Below, one piece after another: positions 46,808 to 61,713 of a stretch of DNA of 64,000 bases (position 1 is the stretch's first letter; the number at the start of each line of letters is the position of its first letter). The position numbers and the translations under genes were made by a program. The notes under the pieces are model-generated. The model saw only the letters and a program-made list of their open reading frames with translations. It was not told the origin of the DNA and did not search any database. Source of the DNA: Ramazzottius varieornatus (lineage: Eukaryota > Tardigrada > Eutardigrada > Parachela > Ramazzottiidae); the NCBI GenBank assembly GCA_001949185.1, contig BDGG01000001.1:2435324-2499323 (forward strand), written 5' to 3'.

Positions 46808-49397
46808 TTAGCAGAAGGTCTCGGCAAGTGGTCGAGGGTACCCCGGCAGGACCTAGAGAATACATGATTGGTCCTGTACCTGGCTTGGAGGTGTTATTAT
46901 GGAAGAAGGGTCATACCTGTCCGGTGGTGCGGTTCAGCATGTAGACGTACGACTGGTCCGAACCGAAGAACTCTTCACGTGGAAAGGCAGCCATTCGCCC
47001 ATCCGACATTTGGGCCATCGGTCCTTTCGTGAATAGCGGTGGCTGCGCAGCATTGTCGGGGCCCGTTACTTTGTCTGCGTTGACGTCATATAGCCAGGTC
47101 GAAGCTCCACTGACAAAGTTGATAGTGGTATCGCGCGTGAAGATGGTGTCCCATGCACTATCTGGAAGTCCCGGAAATAACAATGACAAGGCAACTGGTC
47201 CTCTGATATCCGTATCACTTCGTGCAACCCATACCTTGCTTCCCTGTCAAGAAGCGAAGAGATCTAAACGTCTCTAAGTCAGTCTAGTTCTTCGAACTAA
47301 GTATCTCGCCCATTATACACGTATAAATCCAAACTTCAGAACCGCATATATTCGGATTTATCTAATTTGTGTGGAATATTCGTAATCGAAACCTTTAAAA
47401 AAACAGTTTTCCCGCCTGTTTTCAGTACTTCCATTGTTTTCATTTTAATTTTAAATTATTTATTCATTCAACCAGTATAGGAAAATATTCTCATCCTGGT
47501 GTGAGAGTTAACCACATAACTTCATCGTACCTTGACAAAATAAATATACGTTAGATAACTGAAGACACTGTCGAGCTGATCCGGCATGTCAATATTGAAG
47601 TTTGCCGAGTAAGCTTTTGGGAAGTTGGGTTCTCTGACGAAGAGGCCATCAGTGTGGTAGGTGAACTTCCAATACTGGCCAGCTACAAACACAAGCACTT
47701 GAAGATTAGACATTCCAAGAGAATGAACCAAGTGTCACTTGTTGAACTTGCATGAGGCATTCTTGGCATCCTAGTCACGAAGTCAAGTGTGACGGCCTTA
47801 CCCTTGAACAAGTAGAAGAACCCCAGAAAGCTCAACACTGCGTCCGGAAAGAAGTTACCGGCGCAGACCGGCTCTGCGGACGATGTTATTACCGTGAACT
47901 CTGACGCTCCCGGAATTAACTGAACCGGGGCAGCGTCAGACGGAGATCCAGTCGAAGTACTCGTGGGAACTTCTTCGAAATCGACGCTCGATTCAATCCC
48001 GTCTTGGTTTAACCAGGAAAACCATGGGCTCTGGGACCTTGATTGACGAATGAATTGAGGGAATGGTCCCCCGTTGTGGAAGACACTGGGAGATGGCAGC
48101 CATGGTGTGGTGGATGGAGGAGGTACAAAGTGGTCGAGGCTAGCGACGAATGGGTTGCTGGCTGGACAGTTGTAGAAAGAGTTGATCTGCTGCAGGTCGA
48201 CAGCGCTGAAGCCACGGCGTTGTCCGAGCCTTTCGGCGGAGAAGCTTGGGTCTTTAGGTATCATGGAGTACAGTTTGCTGTCTGGGTCCTTCGAGAAAGT
48301 TAGGGCGGAATAGTGCATTACGGAGAGGTAATCGTAAGGTGCGCCGAGAAGGTTCCCGGCTTGCTCGATTTGGAAGTTGGATGTCTTGTCCGATCGAATA
48401 TTGTCCCACATTATCCTCACATGATCATCTCTACAAAACCAATACCAAAGATATTCAGAATACTCCCAAAGCTTTTGTAAGAAACCATGGAGTACCGATC
48501 AGGCCGTGAATGCTCGTGATAAAATCCTATCCTGTGAAAAAGAACGGCTCAGTTCAACGGTGCAAAAATCAAATCGGTTTTAGGGGTGGGTTCTCACGTG
48601 TGCATTAGTTCGTGGATGATGGTTCCTTTGAGAAAGAAGCAGTTTGGCCGAAGTAGATACATCTCTTGGCGTCCTCCTTGCCACCCGATGTACGAAAGAC
48701 ATCTGTAAGAAGCGACGCAATATTGGACGATGGGATCTCTTACATATCGTACCATGGCCAAAGTCACGGCTACGGTCCGACGACGAAGCGCGCGTGTGTA
48801 TCTTACCCGCGTTTTGGATCCGTGGTTATAAAAACATAGTCATGTTCGTTGCTGCGCGGGACGAATTGGACGCATGTTTTGTCCGCGAACTCTCTGAAGG
48901 CCGACATCAGCATATCCGTTTCATTTCTGACTGTCCAATAGTTGCATGAGTTCACCACACAGATATCATAAGAAGAAAAAACGAAGTATTAACCGCAGTA
49001 AAGACTGACTTACCGAATGCCGCTTCCGGGTCGATTTCATACGGTATCCTCCGCGAAGGCCACTGACGTAACGAGTTGACTTCACGTAACGCTCGCCGCT
49101 TCCCCGCCTTATCGCTTTCGGAAATGAGAATATCGTTCTCATGAATATTCACTCCGTCGAGTGGTTCTGATTCAATATACTCTTCCGGGTTGCGCGCGAG
49201 TTTGAGAGAAGGTTCTCCACGAAGCACGATAGCTCCTGAAAAAACATACAGACAGAATATAATAAAATCAAACAAGGTCTGAAGAGCCTGGCAGGACGAA
49301 AATGAGGTTGAAAATGATTACCGTGGATGGTGGATATACTGTCGGTCGTTATTAGAAAGAGGAAGTACAGTAGAATGGCGGAGGACCCCGTGCCCAT
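46808..49397 (-). CDS. Secreted astacin metalloprotease with C-terminal hemopexin domain
   Basis: Nine exons: 49397-49322, 49235-49014, 48930-48807, 48702-48598, 48531-48496, 48430-47802, 47682-47531, 47243-46917, 46852-46808 (1716 nt, 571 aa). Order: signal peptide (to about 24); propeptide with an Asp switch-like HENDI; astacin catalytic domain from about 80 (QWPSRRIPYEIDP) with the zinc site HELMHTIGFYHEHSRPDR split over exons 4-6, and the Met-turn SVMHY; a Pro/Ser/Thr linker (about 270-370); then a hemopexin-type propeller (about 372-571). The propeller has FPDAVLSFLGFFYLFKGQYW, DQLDSVFSYLTYIYFV and GYPRPLAETFC, with a Cys at each end to close it. Astacins usually carry EGF, CUB, ShK or MAM; hemopexin belongs to matrix metalloproteases. 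The fusion is supported by unbroken splice phase. Confidence 0.88.
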
Positions 49398-51162
49398 GAT
49401 CCGTCCGGACCACGTAAACGCAAAAGGTATTCAGTACTATGAGCCGATCCAGATGAATGTGGAGTGTGACTTGATTTCAGCGAAATGGAATAACTAACCG
49501 CGAGACCGCCGCGTTGATCGTCCCAAGAACAGCGTGTGACGGTGGCCGGAAGTACTGTATACTGAAGTCACTTTTGACGTATTCCAGCAGAGTTGCAAGT
49601 GTCAGGGCTTGACGTTTACCTTGCATTCTTTCCATGATATTTTAAGCTTGCTTTGCAAAATGCCTTTTGTCCACTTTGTTGTGACAGGCTTGACGCTGCA
49701 CTAGTTTATCCGGGCCATTATTTTCCGACTTCCCTGCATCGGAACAGTCAGGTATGGGCGGCCGGAGATGCAAATATTCGTGTATTACGATTTTGAAACA
49801 CCGCTGGTTACTTTGCGGGTTTTGACGTAACTTTGCGAAACCTGCAGCAACTTTGGTTTTGCAGTAACCCTGTTTGTAAAGTTTGCAACAAGTTTGCAAA
49901 TGCCGCGGCTTGTCGACCAAGTTTGATGTAACTCGGAAAAGTTTGATCAAAGTTGGACAAGTTTGTGGTAACATGGGAGAAAGCGCAGTGATCGTGAAAA
50001 GTTCTGATTCAAGCTGGAAAATTTTGTCGTATGTCTGTTGGGTTTACAGTAAGTTTTGCAGTAACTCTGTAAAACTTGTAGTGACTTGGTTTCGACAAGG
50101 GGAGTTTTCAGGCGTCAGCATGTCACGGCGGAACAGAAACGATGTGGGCGTGGGTGAACGATCCAATGATGTACCGCATAATTTTTACCACGCCCAACAG
50201 ATTTCTGTTTGACTAATCCCTACTTCCGACATAGCCACGACCATCCTCGCCAGTTTTGCAGCTTGTCTGCAAAACTTGCACTAACTTGGGTTACCACACA
50301 AAAATACGTCAAAAATCCGAAGTTACCTAAACAGTCTTGTCGCTTGTCCTACAAGCTCAGACGTTTGTTCGCAACGTCGTAGCGTACATGGTATTCTTTG
50401 CAGTCATGTCGCTACGTTTGCGGTAATTAAGAAAACTTTGCATCATGTTTTCCGAAATTGTAACCATGTCTGGTAGCTAACAAAGTTACCGCAAAACAAC
50501 GTTACTACAAGTTCAGCAATGTTGCATACAAGCGAGTTCTGTAGGTTACTCTGTTTCAAAATCTTAATACACGTATATTTGCATCTTCGGCCGCCCATAG
50601 TCAGGTGTCATCTTGTGATAATATCAATTGCGGCTTACGCATGCAGTACTAAGTTAGACCGTAGCTTCGTACCCTACTGTACAGATGTTCTTGCGGATCT
50701 CCCTTTGCAACTCTTGTGCCCAGATTCCGACGATGATCTTGTCATCCCCTGCTCGACATATAGGCGAGATGAGGCTTCCAGCGGATGCATACGTACGACG
50801 AAATTGTCTTTCTGGCACGCGATACTCCACGATGCTTCCTAAGTCTGAAACAAAAGAAACATCCTTCACAGCAAAGAATTTTAAATCAAAGTAATACAAC
50901 GGAAGATACGAGTTATAAAGTACATACAAAAGCACTGAAACTTTGACTTCGAGAAGGGAGAATTTGAACTTCGAAGCATGAAAAAAGAAGAGAAAGAGCG
51001 CCTGAATGAATTCCGTCGAATCAAGTGGCATCGTAATCAACTGCGCTTATCAGACCGGAAGTTCCGCCTCCCAAAAACCTCCATTGCATAATTATTTCAG
51101 TTCTCTGAACTCCTGGTGTCTGATCCTCTAACCTTCTCGGCTGTCTCTTGTTTCGTGGAATC
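49398..51162. other. Intergenic with a transposable element
   Basis: Divergent spacer between the astacin and KIAA0930 genes. Nearly half is the 847-bp element described separately; the remainder shows no gene. Confidence 0.5.
49753..50599. mobile_element. Non-autonomous DNA transposon with 48-bp TIRs
   Basis: The first 48 bp (49753-49800, starting TATGGGCGGCCGGAGATGCA) are repeated in inverted form at 50552-50599 with only a few mismatches. Both ends are flanked by GTCAGG (49747-49752 and 50600-50605), a 6-bp target-site duplication. The interior has no transposase frame. It is filled with degenerate short motifs of AGTTTGCA/GTAACTTTG type, in one orientation in the left part and mostly inverted in the right part. 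This fits a deletion derivative or MITE. The superfamily is not certain; a 6-bp duplication is unusual. Confidence 0.88.
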
Positions 51163-54062
<2,900 letters not shown>

Positions 54063-54513
54063 ATCGATAACTGCGATCAGCAAAGACCAGTGTCAAGTAC
54101 TTCGGTGTGGTCCTGGCGTTGTGACTTGCCTGTTATGTGTTATTTCCGCCAAGAACCCATGAGGACCCTTGGTGGTGTGCCGAGAGTTTGCGCTACCGAT
54201 GACGTGTTCACAGAGTTTAGGCATTCCGATGTCTTATTCCATACGGTTTTCGAACATTTTCGTTGACGACCTTGTACATGTGATCGAAATGTAAATTTGA
54301 TTTTTGAAGCTTTTTACTTTTTAGAATTTTAATGGTAAGGAATTGTTCCGCGATTGTGCGAGTTTCGCTGCTCAAAAAAAATTTGAAATGCTTTTACACT
54401 TACCCATCCAAGTCTTCTCCAAAAGCGGTCATGGATAAAAAGCCCGCACATGAGAAAAATCATACTGTGTTTGTACGTATTACAGTCGGTCAACTAGACC
54501 AGGATCAGACTTT
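54063..54513. other. Intergenic, between convergent KIAA0930 and NUP54
   Basis: A 451-bp tail-to-tail spacer, presumably 3' UTRs. Nothing else is visible. Confidence 0.5.
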
Positions 54514-56495
54514 TCAAGAGGAACCAGTCGACTGCTCATACATCAGTTTAGTCAAGAGGTCTTTCTCAGTTCGAACCTTCTCCCGGCAAGCGTCAAGCAC
54601 TGTAACCAACAACTCGCAGGCCTTACTCATATCCTCCTTCTCAGTTTCAGTCAGAGTTCGCGTATCGATGCGCGGCTGTCGTCTTGCTTTTTCCGTGAGG
54701 TAACGATCGTGAAGTTGGATGTTGGCCGTCAGCTCTTGTGCGCGATTCTGAAAATCCCAACTGATATTCAAATCAACCCAACACATCAAAACCTACATCG
54801 TATTTTCTAGAACGAAGTTATTAGCATACTAGCATACCTTCAAATTACGCTCCGGGGCATCCATGACGTTCTTCATTTGGTTCACGTGGTCGCAGAGATT
54901 ATTCTCAAAAGACGTCAACGACTGTCCTATCCGAGAGATCACAGGCTGTCCGCAGGAAACCTGAGAATGAAAAACCGGCAGTTGACGGGAAGGAAGAAGT
55001 AACCCTGAAATGATAAGCACGTTCACTTACGTGTAACTGACGAAGAGCGAACTTATCCAGTTTTTCCTGGTACGACAGCGCCATTTGCCGGTTTTCGTCG
55101 ACCTTCTTTTCCAGCTTTTTAATGTCGACGGCCAGTTGCTGGCAGATGTCTTTGCTCATGGTGGCCAACGCCTGTTCTTTCTTCAAGTTCTTGTACATCT
55201 CTTCGAAGCCGATGATAGGCACAGGAAGCAGTCGTTCGGGATCAGGGTTCTCTTTCTGAGCTTGGAACCACACGTAGGAACTGAGGCCGGCAGGCACAGA
55301 TTCCAAATACTGCTTCTCCATCTCTTTGGTCAATGCCATCTTGGCCCGAACGTCTTCGACTAACATGCCTTGTAGATTCGTCTTTTGCGCGGGTTGAAGA
55401 AGGAATGCTTGGAGTTCGGAGGCGGGTACTCGGCGAAGCTGACCATCTGCTTGTCTTTCCAAGGCATGGAACATCAGTTCGCTCCTAAAAGCCGACAAGA
55501 AGACTACATGTCTTTACCTCTTTCAAATTCTCTTGAAAAAGAAAAGTCTTACTTGTCATTGGGCAGAGGATTTACTCCATCAACTTCCACTTGGACGTTG
55601 GGCTTATCTCCCAGCAGCTTGTGAAGAAGCTCAGCCAGCTGTGATCGAACGTCGTACACTTCCGCACCACTCTTGTTGAAAACAAGTCGGACTATGCCAT
55701 CTTCATTCGTGTAATCCTGCTTCGGCTTGTAAACAACGCACTGCAGAAGCAGAAAAAAAATTAGAATATTCGTAATAAGCGGGTAAGAATTTACTGAGAA
55801 AAACGCTTTCGATTACCTTCCACTTGCAGAACACGTTTTCTGGATTCAAAGGCAACGGTGGCTGGTTATGGGCATAGAAAGCTTTGCCGCACCCCATCGT
55901 GGCTTGTACAGAGTTGAACTTGGCCAAGATCTGGTCTCTTTCGTCGCCAAACAGGAATGGGTTCTGGACACTTGCGGCTAGCCGCATTGCATAGTCTGCT
56001 TCCGCGGAAGGAGCAAGCTGCTGTTGTTGTTGTTGTTGCTGTTGCTGCTGAACATTTCCGAAGCTCAAAGTAGCCGGTTGTGCCGTCTGCGTTGTCCCGA
56101 ACGATGTACCGAATGTGGGTAAGGCTGTCTGCGGTTGTTGCGGCTGTTGAGTCTGGCCGAACCCGGAGAACAGCGACGGTTGAGTCTGTGCTGGCTGCGC
56201 GGCGGTGATGCCGAATCCAGAGAAGAAGCTACCCGATGATCCTTGTGTAACAGCGGGTTGTGTTCCAAAGATGCTACCTGCTCGAACGCACAACTTTCAA
56301 ACCGTACTGTGTGAAGACGGTAACACACTGTCTACCTGTTGTTGCCGGAGCTGCTGTGCTGTTACTTCCGCCCGGACCTCCGCTAAAGACTGCCCCAAAC
56401 AGGCCTGTGGTAGGCTGCGGCTGCGTGACTGTGGTCCCGAAGCCTCCAAACGTGCTGGGAGCTGCGCCAGTGTTGGTTGCCCCGAACGTAAACAT
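54514..56495 (-). CDS. NUP54: Nucleoporin 54 (central-channel FG nucleoporin)
   Basis: Six exons: 56495-56336, 56277-55817, 55740-55553, 55484-55031, 54960-54838, 54747-54514 (1620 nt, 539 aa; human 507). NUP54 forms the Nup62-Nup58-Nup54 complex that lines the nuclear pore channel. The N-terminal 150 residues hold FG repeats (FTFGATN, GGFGTT, GLFGAVF, SIFGTQ, LFSGFGQ, SFGNVQ) and a run of about eleven Gln. The middle is the conserved alpha-beta region (ERDQILAKFNSVQATMG, YAHNQPPLPLNPENVF, PVPIIGFEEMYKNLK). The C-terminal part is the coiled coil that pairs with Nup62. It is head-to-head with the SMG5-like gene, 630 bp away. Confidence 0.94.
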
Positions 56496-57125
56496 CCTGG
56501 CGAGTATGCTCTGGTGGATGATCGGGGCAGTGCCGCAGTGGACAGATGAAAACAGAGGCTTAAAAACAGTTCTGAACGAAGCTGGACCAGCTTCTGAATC
56601 CCCGTAGCACAGCCAACGTTTCTCTCACTCCCGGCCTTGCGTGACGCGCTGTTCAAGGCCACGGAACCCGGGATGGTCAAAGAGTCCAGAAAACCTTGCA
56701 GAGGAGACAGAGCTGCTCTTGTCGAGGAAAAAATTTAAAAATCGCGAAGTAAGCCGCTGTAAGCGTATCGTACATAAAGAAGTTTGCGCTATGCCTGGGC
56801 GAGAGAAGTAGGGCGGTACTAGCGGAATTGTGAATCAAGAGGGCTGGGATTTATCGTGGCCTACAAAACAGCCAACGAAAATTCGTTTTCCTGTTGTTGT
56901 GGTTTTTTAGCTGCGACAGTTTAAGATCGCAATGTCCGTATCGCCGTTATCTTTGTGTCCGCAGTCTCCGCACTTTCTTCCATTTCCGTTTCCGGCTGTT
57001 CCTCAGATTCCGCATGGAAGGCGAAGAAGCGGCTTGCATAGTTCATTTAGCGTGTCTGGAGGTTTCGAGCAGTCTGCTACGATGGGTGAGCGCTTTGATG
57101 TGATGGAATAGAAGGCGCAGTTATC
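56496..57125. promoter_or_regulatory. Shared divergent promoter of NUP54 and SMG5-like
   Basis: A 630-bp spacer between two divergent start codons of RNA and pore genes. No TATA box seen. The promoter role is inferred from layout. Confidence 0.35.
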
Positions 57126-60100
57126 ATGTTTTTCTGGGCTCCCGCTTCGTCAGATTCGCGGAAACCAGCACCGGTTGCCGTCAGGGACATGGAAAAAAAC
57201 AACGGAAGACCGAAGACTCTAAAAAGCGACGACAGCAACGGCAAGGCACATGCTTCGACACGGACGATGGAGCAGCAGATAGCTAAGTTCCAGAATGTCC
57301 TGCTGTAAGTGGAAGATAAACTACGGAAGCGGTGCTCATGTATTGTGAGACCCTTGTTTCTTGTTCGCCGATAGTCCACAGTATACAGCTCTTCGTCACA
57401 AACTGGAGCAGCAGCTGCAATCGTACGAACCTCTCGCTGTACTGGAACAAGACGATGCCTTACGGGACCGAAATGAGTAAGACGATAGAGCGGGCAGTAA
57501 CTTTGGTCTGCATGCCTTGGATGTTAGAGTCTGACAAGTAAGTTGGTGCTTCATGTACACGTAGGTTCATTTCCGTCACAAGCAAAGTCATCCGTCGCGA
57601 TCCAAGACTTTTCAAGTCACGATACGAGGATATTTTCTGGCGGTTGGTGTATCCGTTGGTCCGAACTGCGAGCGACAAGTCCGAGGTAGACGTACGTTCT
57701 TTTGAATCTGCGGCCTCGTGCCAGTTTCACTTCGATTATGGATAATTATGCGATTATGCTGGTGGTTGAACAGGTACTTGGATCGCCGGTTACTCGTAAG
57801 AACATCGAAGATTTGGTCAACTGCAGCAGAACAGCTTTCCAGAACTTCATCGAGACATTCCTCGTGCGCTTTGGTTTCTGCGTGGAAAGTCTGGATGAAT
57901 TACCCGCTCTGTGTGAAGCTTGCGCTGGTAAGTCGTGCTGGTTATAGTGATCAGCATTGCCGTCCGTTAATATAAGACTTAGTATACTTTGTTTCAGAAC
58001 AGCAACAGAAGTTCAAAGCTGCCCACGTGGAATGGATACGAACGTTTGTGTCCCACTGCCTGTGTAGCATCGGTGACTTATGTGAGGACTTGAATTTGCG
58101 TGATGAACCTGTTTACTGGTGGGACTTCTTCCGAATGCGTTTTGACTATTCAGATAGGTATTCCAAGTCGTACGACCAAAAAGGCCTAGTGCTCGCCACA
58201 AAGTACTACGAACTAGCCGCTTTGGTACGCCCGTCGGATGGTCGAGCGGTATCCTGCCTGGGCATCGTACAGAAGGAAGCGGGTGAAGTGTTTCCGGCTG
58301 CCTTTTACTCCCTAATCAGGTACGAATCTGTTAGATGATTCTCGTATTTTGCTTATTTCTCGCCGCTTTTCTGATCCTTAGCGCATGCAAGAAGTCACCG
58401 TATCCTCACTTCCTGAAGAACATCGAAGCAATGAAAGGCCCGGTTGACGAACTGTGTAGTGCCTTCTGGATCGAGACAGGACACCCTCATGCAGGCGAAG
58501 ACCCACGGGAAACCATCAAGATCTTCTCTGTCCATATTCTGAACTTGACCACCCGATTACTGCTGAACGACGAGCCGTAAGTTATTTCGAAGTAGACCAA
58601 CTTTAACTGCGTAGCGAAGGGATATACATATTTGGTTTCATATGTAGGGATGCCGAAAAGTTGCGTCATTACTTCGCTGTGGCTCTAGAGTATTTGGGTG
58701 CCACACTGGAAAGACCTGTGGCACATACTGACCATAACTGGAAGAACTTGCACTACAGAGCAGCTGAGTTCCTTTATCCAAACTTACTCTGGAAGATTAG
58801 CTTAATGACGCTCCTCATCTACCACCTGAAAAAGAACGAAGGTAATTTGTAGTCATTGCGACATCTGTTTAACATGATGGCGTCAATAATGGACTTTATC
58901 ATCAAGTGTCCGTTTCCAGTGAGCGGCGTCAGACGAGGATCGAGTTTGAATTCCCTATGCGCATTTGTGGTAACCATGATGGGAAAGGTTACAAGATGTG
59001 TGGTTGACAGTATGAGGTATTGGCTGCAGTACACGAGTTTTAACCTGGTGCCGGAACCAGATCCCGAATTCGTTGTGGACGAGCTGAAAGCGATCAGGAA
59101 AAGCCAGCAATCCTCATCGACAAAGACAACAGGCAATAAGCTCGTTGGCAATGTTCAAAGCTTGGATAATGACGGGGACGAGCCAGTCACATTTGAAGCC
59201 GGTGACGCAGGTAATTTCTTTCGCGCGACTGGTAGTTTAGTCTACAGATTAGTTATCAGCTGGAACCAGGAAATGATTCAACCGTGAATTTTAGCAAATC
59301 GTGTGGTTTTAGGAACTCAGCGAAACGCAGAAACTTCCGAGTCAGTCTTGGTTAATAACGAAAACGAACTTTCGATGGAAGACTTTTGGATGTCGTCGGA
59401 GAACCAAGCTACCTCACCCGACGACGAACGCCCTAGAGACTCGCCGAGTAGGCATTTTTAAATTACCTTTTCACTCGAAAACTATGATTGCCACCAATCG
59501 GTAGTATGCATCCGTCTTTGTTTGGACAGCTCCGCATTCGAGGTTCTTGGGTTCCTCGTATCTTCAAGCCTTTCTTGGCTTCATGGATACCCAAATGCAT
59601 CTGCCTTTGGTGCAACTGTTCTTTCAGTGGATTCGCTGTGACGAAGAAATGTGGGGATTCTGCGTAGCGGTGAGAAATTTCTTTCACGTAGTAAAGTCTT
59701 ACCCCTGCGTTCGTTTTCTACCTTACTACAATAGTGATAGTTACGGTATTAGCATTACATGATTATACTCTGTTCTTGCAGAACTTTCCCGACATCATTT
59801 GCGATGTGGTCGATATCATAAACACCGTCTGCAAGCCGAAGTTCGTCGGAATGTATGTTGTGGGTGCGTAATCTTTCAACACCACTTGTACGGCGTACTG
59901 CGATGAAGAAGTTGAACAACATGGATGTTGTGATTGTAATTATACATAGTACTTCCCTAGGAGAAATTTGTTTTTAGACAGCAAGATTGGAAATTTTCCC
60001 CTCGACGAGGAAATTTTTCTGAGAGATACTGAGCTGTTTAGGTCTTGGGTTGACAGTCTCGACTGGGCAGGACATCATACTCGCCCAGGCGGGCTGAGTG

Positions 60101-61438
60101 ATACAGAGCAGGTACTTTCCGTTTTCACATCAATCAAAGAACGCTTTCGGTTTTCGCAGAAACGAAAGTTGGCATAAGCTGTATAAACTGCGATGTTTTG
60201 CCGCTGATAGGTTGTATTGCTTGCGTATCGGTTCTCCACCATTGCTTCGATGCTGCAACAGCGCCGCTTGGCAGTCTTCGACTCGAAGTTGCACAAGTGG
60301 GCGTGCAAACTGGAAAGGAAGCGCATCGGGGTCCAGGAGGCAAGTGGCCGGTTTTAGAAACTTCGTCACAACATTTCACTTTAAGTTGGCTCTGTTTCAG
60401 GAAACGCCACAAGCCAACAGAAAGCTGGAGACAATGGCGCGACTGGGAAAGGCGTGGTTCGCCGAGAAAGAAAAGGAAATGGAAAAGGGTTATATGGAGA
60501 AGCGGGCTGATCTTCCGAAATACTTGGTTCTTGACACCAGCTGTTTGCTGAGAAGACTAGACTGGGTTCAGCGTTTGTATACTTGTGGCAAATTCAAGGT
60601 TGTCATCCCTGCGTATGGTAAGTTCTTGCATATGTATCGCGCTGACAAGACCTTCCGCGGTGTGATGCGACCGTTTTCTAAGGTTGTGTTCCAGTTCTTT
60701 ATTGGAACGGGACTGCATCAGGTGTCATTTTCTCGTAGTTCTAGAAGAGCTCGACCGCGGAAAGAAGAACAAGACCGTTCGTGACGCTATACGTTGGATG
60801 GACATCTCGACCAAAACCAAGGATCTTGATCGTATTGAGATTCAGCGATGGAAAGATATGCATCAGTTCGACCCGGAACTGGGTAAAGAGTGGAGCAAAT
60901 TGTCCAACACGGAAAAGTATGGATGTGAATGGCTCAGTGGACCGGCGCCTAACTTCTCTTGCTCTAATATTTTCCACACAGGTCAGTTCGTGTCATGGCT
61001 GACTGTACGAAGTTCTTCGCAGAGGAAGTTAGAGGGCGAACGGATGACGATCCGGGTTACGGTTTCAACATCCTGGTTCTGACGGACTTGGATCTACAGT
61101 CTGTTTACTGCGTTCGCGTCATTGAGCAGATGGAACGGCTAGACATCCCCCATGGTAAATAAACATTCCAGATTACGATAAATAGCTAACTGGAAATTCA
61201 AAAAAACTCTAAAACAAAACTAGCCGAAATCCGTACGAAGATAGTCGGAGTTCTGCTCTGAAGAAACAAAGGAACACGGAAACCGGATTAGTTAAACCAG
61301 GATGATTGACCGGTTGATTGACTTGATTATCAGTCTTGTTTACTTGCAGAGATCAAACTGATGAGGATTGAGGACTTCATGGGTTGGTTCACCGAAGGTC
61401 CTTCTTACTTCCGCAGAACACAGGATCATGATCAGTGA
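57126..61438 (+). CDS. SMG5: EST1/SMG5-like nonsense-mediated decay factor with PIN domain
   Basis: Seventeen exons: 57126-57304, 57375-57476, 57565-57685, 57774-57927, 57998-58319, 58382-58576, 58648-58841, 58920-59210, 59313-59447, 59530-59669, 59782-59863, 59978-60111, 60211-60339, 60401-60617, 60739-60916, 60982-61154, 61350-61438 (2835 nt, 944 aa). N-terminal 14-3-3-like helices (about 95-330) include FVSHCLCSIGDLCEDL and KYYELAALVRPSDGRAVSCLG. A disordered acidic linker and further helices follow. A C-terminal PIN domain (about 735-930) starts KYLVLDTSCLL. The layout and the VRDAIRWM segment favour SMG5 over SMG6. The PIN domain nonetheless keeps acidic residues (LDT, EELD, LTDLD) that SMG5 usually lacks. 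The intron after exon 13 has a GC donor. It ends 62 bp from a convergent gene. Confidence 0.82.
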
Positions 61439-61500
61439 ACATAAACAGTGGAAAGAAATTTGTGGGACGAAGTCGGAGAGGTGTGGAGACAGGTTTGCGC

Positions 61501-61713
61501 TCATTCGTCCTCGTCGTCGTCCTCCTCCCCCTCACCGTAAGGCTTCAGCTTGACGAAGCGAGACAGGATGACGGCAACTAGTATCGAGCCCAGGACAACG
61601 AAGACTGCTGTGATGTAGAATGTTTCCTCGTCGAAGATGTCCGTGAAGGCTGGGATCTTGCCGTAGATGTGGTTAGCCAGCGCCAGTCGGTCGAACTTCT
61701 TGGAAGATTGCAT
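61501..61713 (-). CDS. Small single-pass membrane protein
   Basis: Single coding exon of 70 aa; an acceptor-like TTGCAG just upstream of the ATG suggests a 5' UTR intron. Residues about 30-52 form one hydrophobic segment (FYITAVFVVLGSILVAVIL). The N-terminal 29 residues are polar and folded-looking (KKFDRLALANHIYGKIP), and the C-terminus is Lys followed by an acidic tail (DDDEDE). The frame, length and composition look like a real conserved microprotein, but I cannot name the family. It is convergent with the SMG5-like gene. Confidence 0.65.
   Translation of the reverse strand: MQSSKKFDRLALANHIYGKIPAFTDIFDEETFYITAVFVVLGSILVAVILSRFVKLKPYGEGEEDDDEDE

Noticed and set aside
54332-54703. A 123-codon plus-strand frame
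   Set aside because: It mostly mirrors the last NUP54 exon and has no domain.
60098-60784. A 228-codon plus-strand frame in the SMG5-like gene
   Set aside because: It reads through three introns. Only its exon 14 part is real; the exon 13 frame is a different one.
57126-61438. Calling this gene SMG6
   Set aside because: The PIN domain has SMG6-like acidic residues, but the length, the lack of a long N-terminal region and the VRDAIRWM segment fit SMG5 better.
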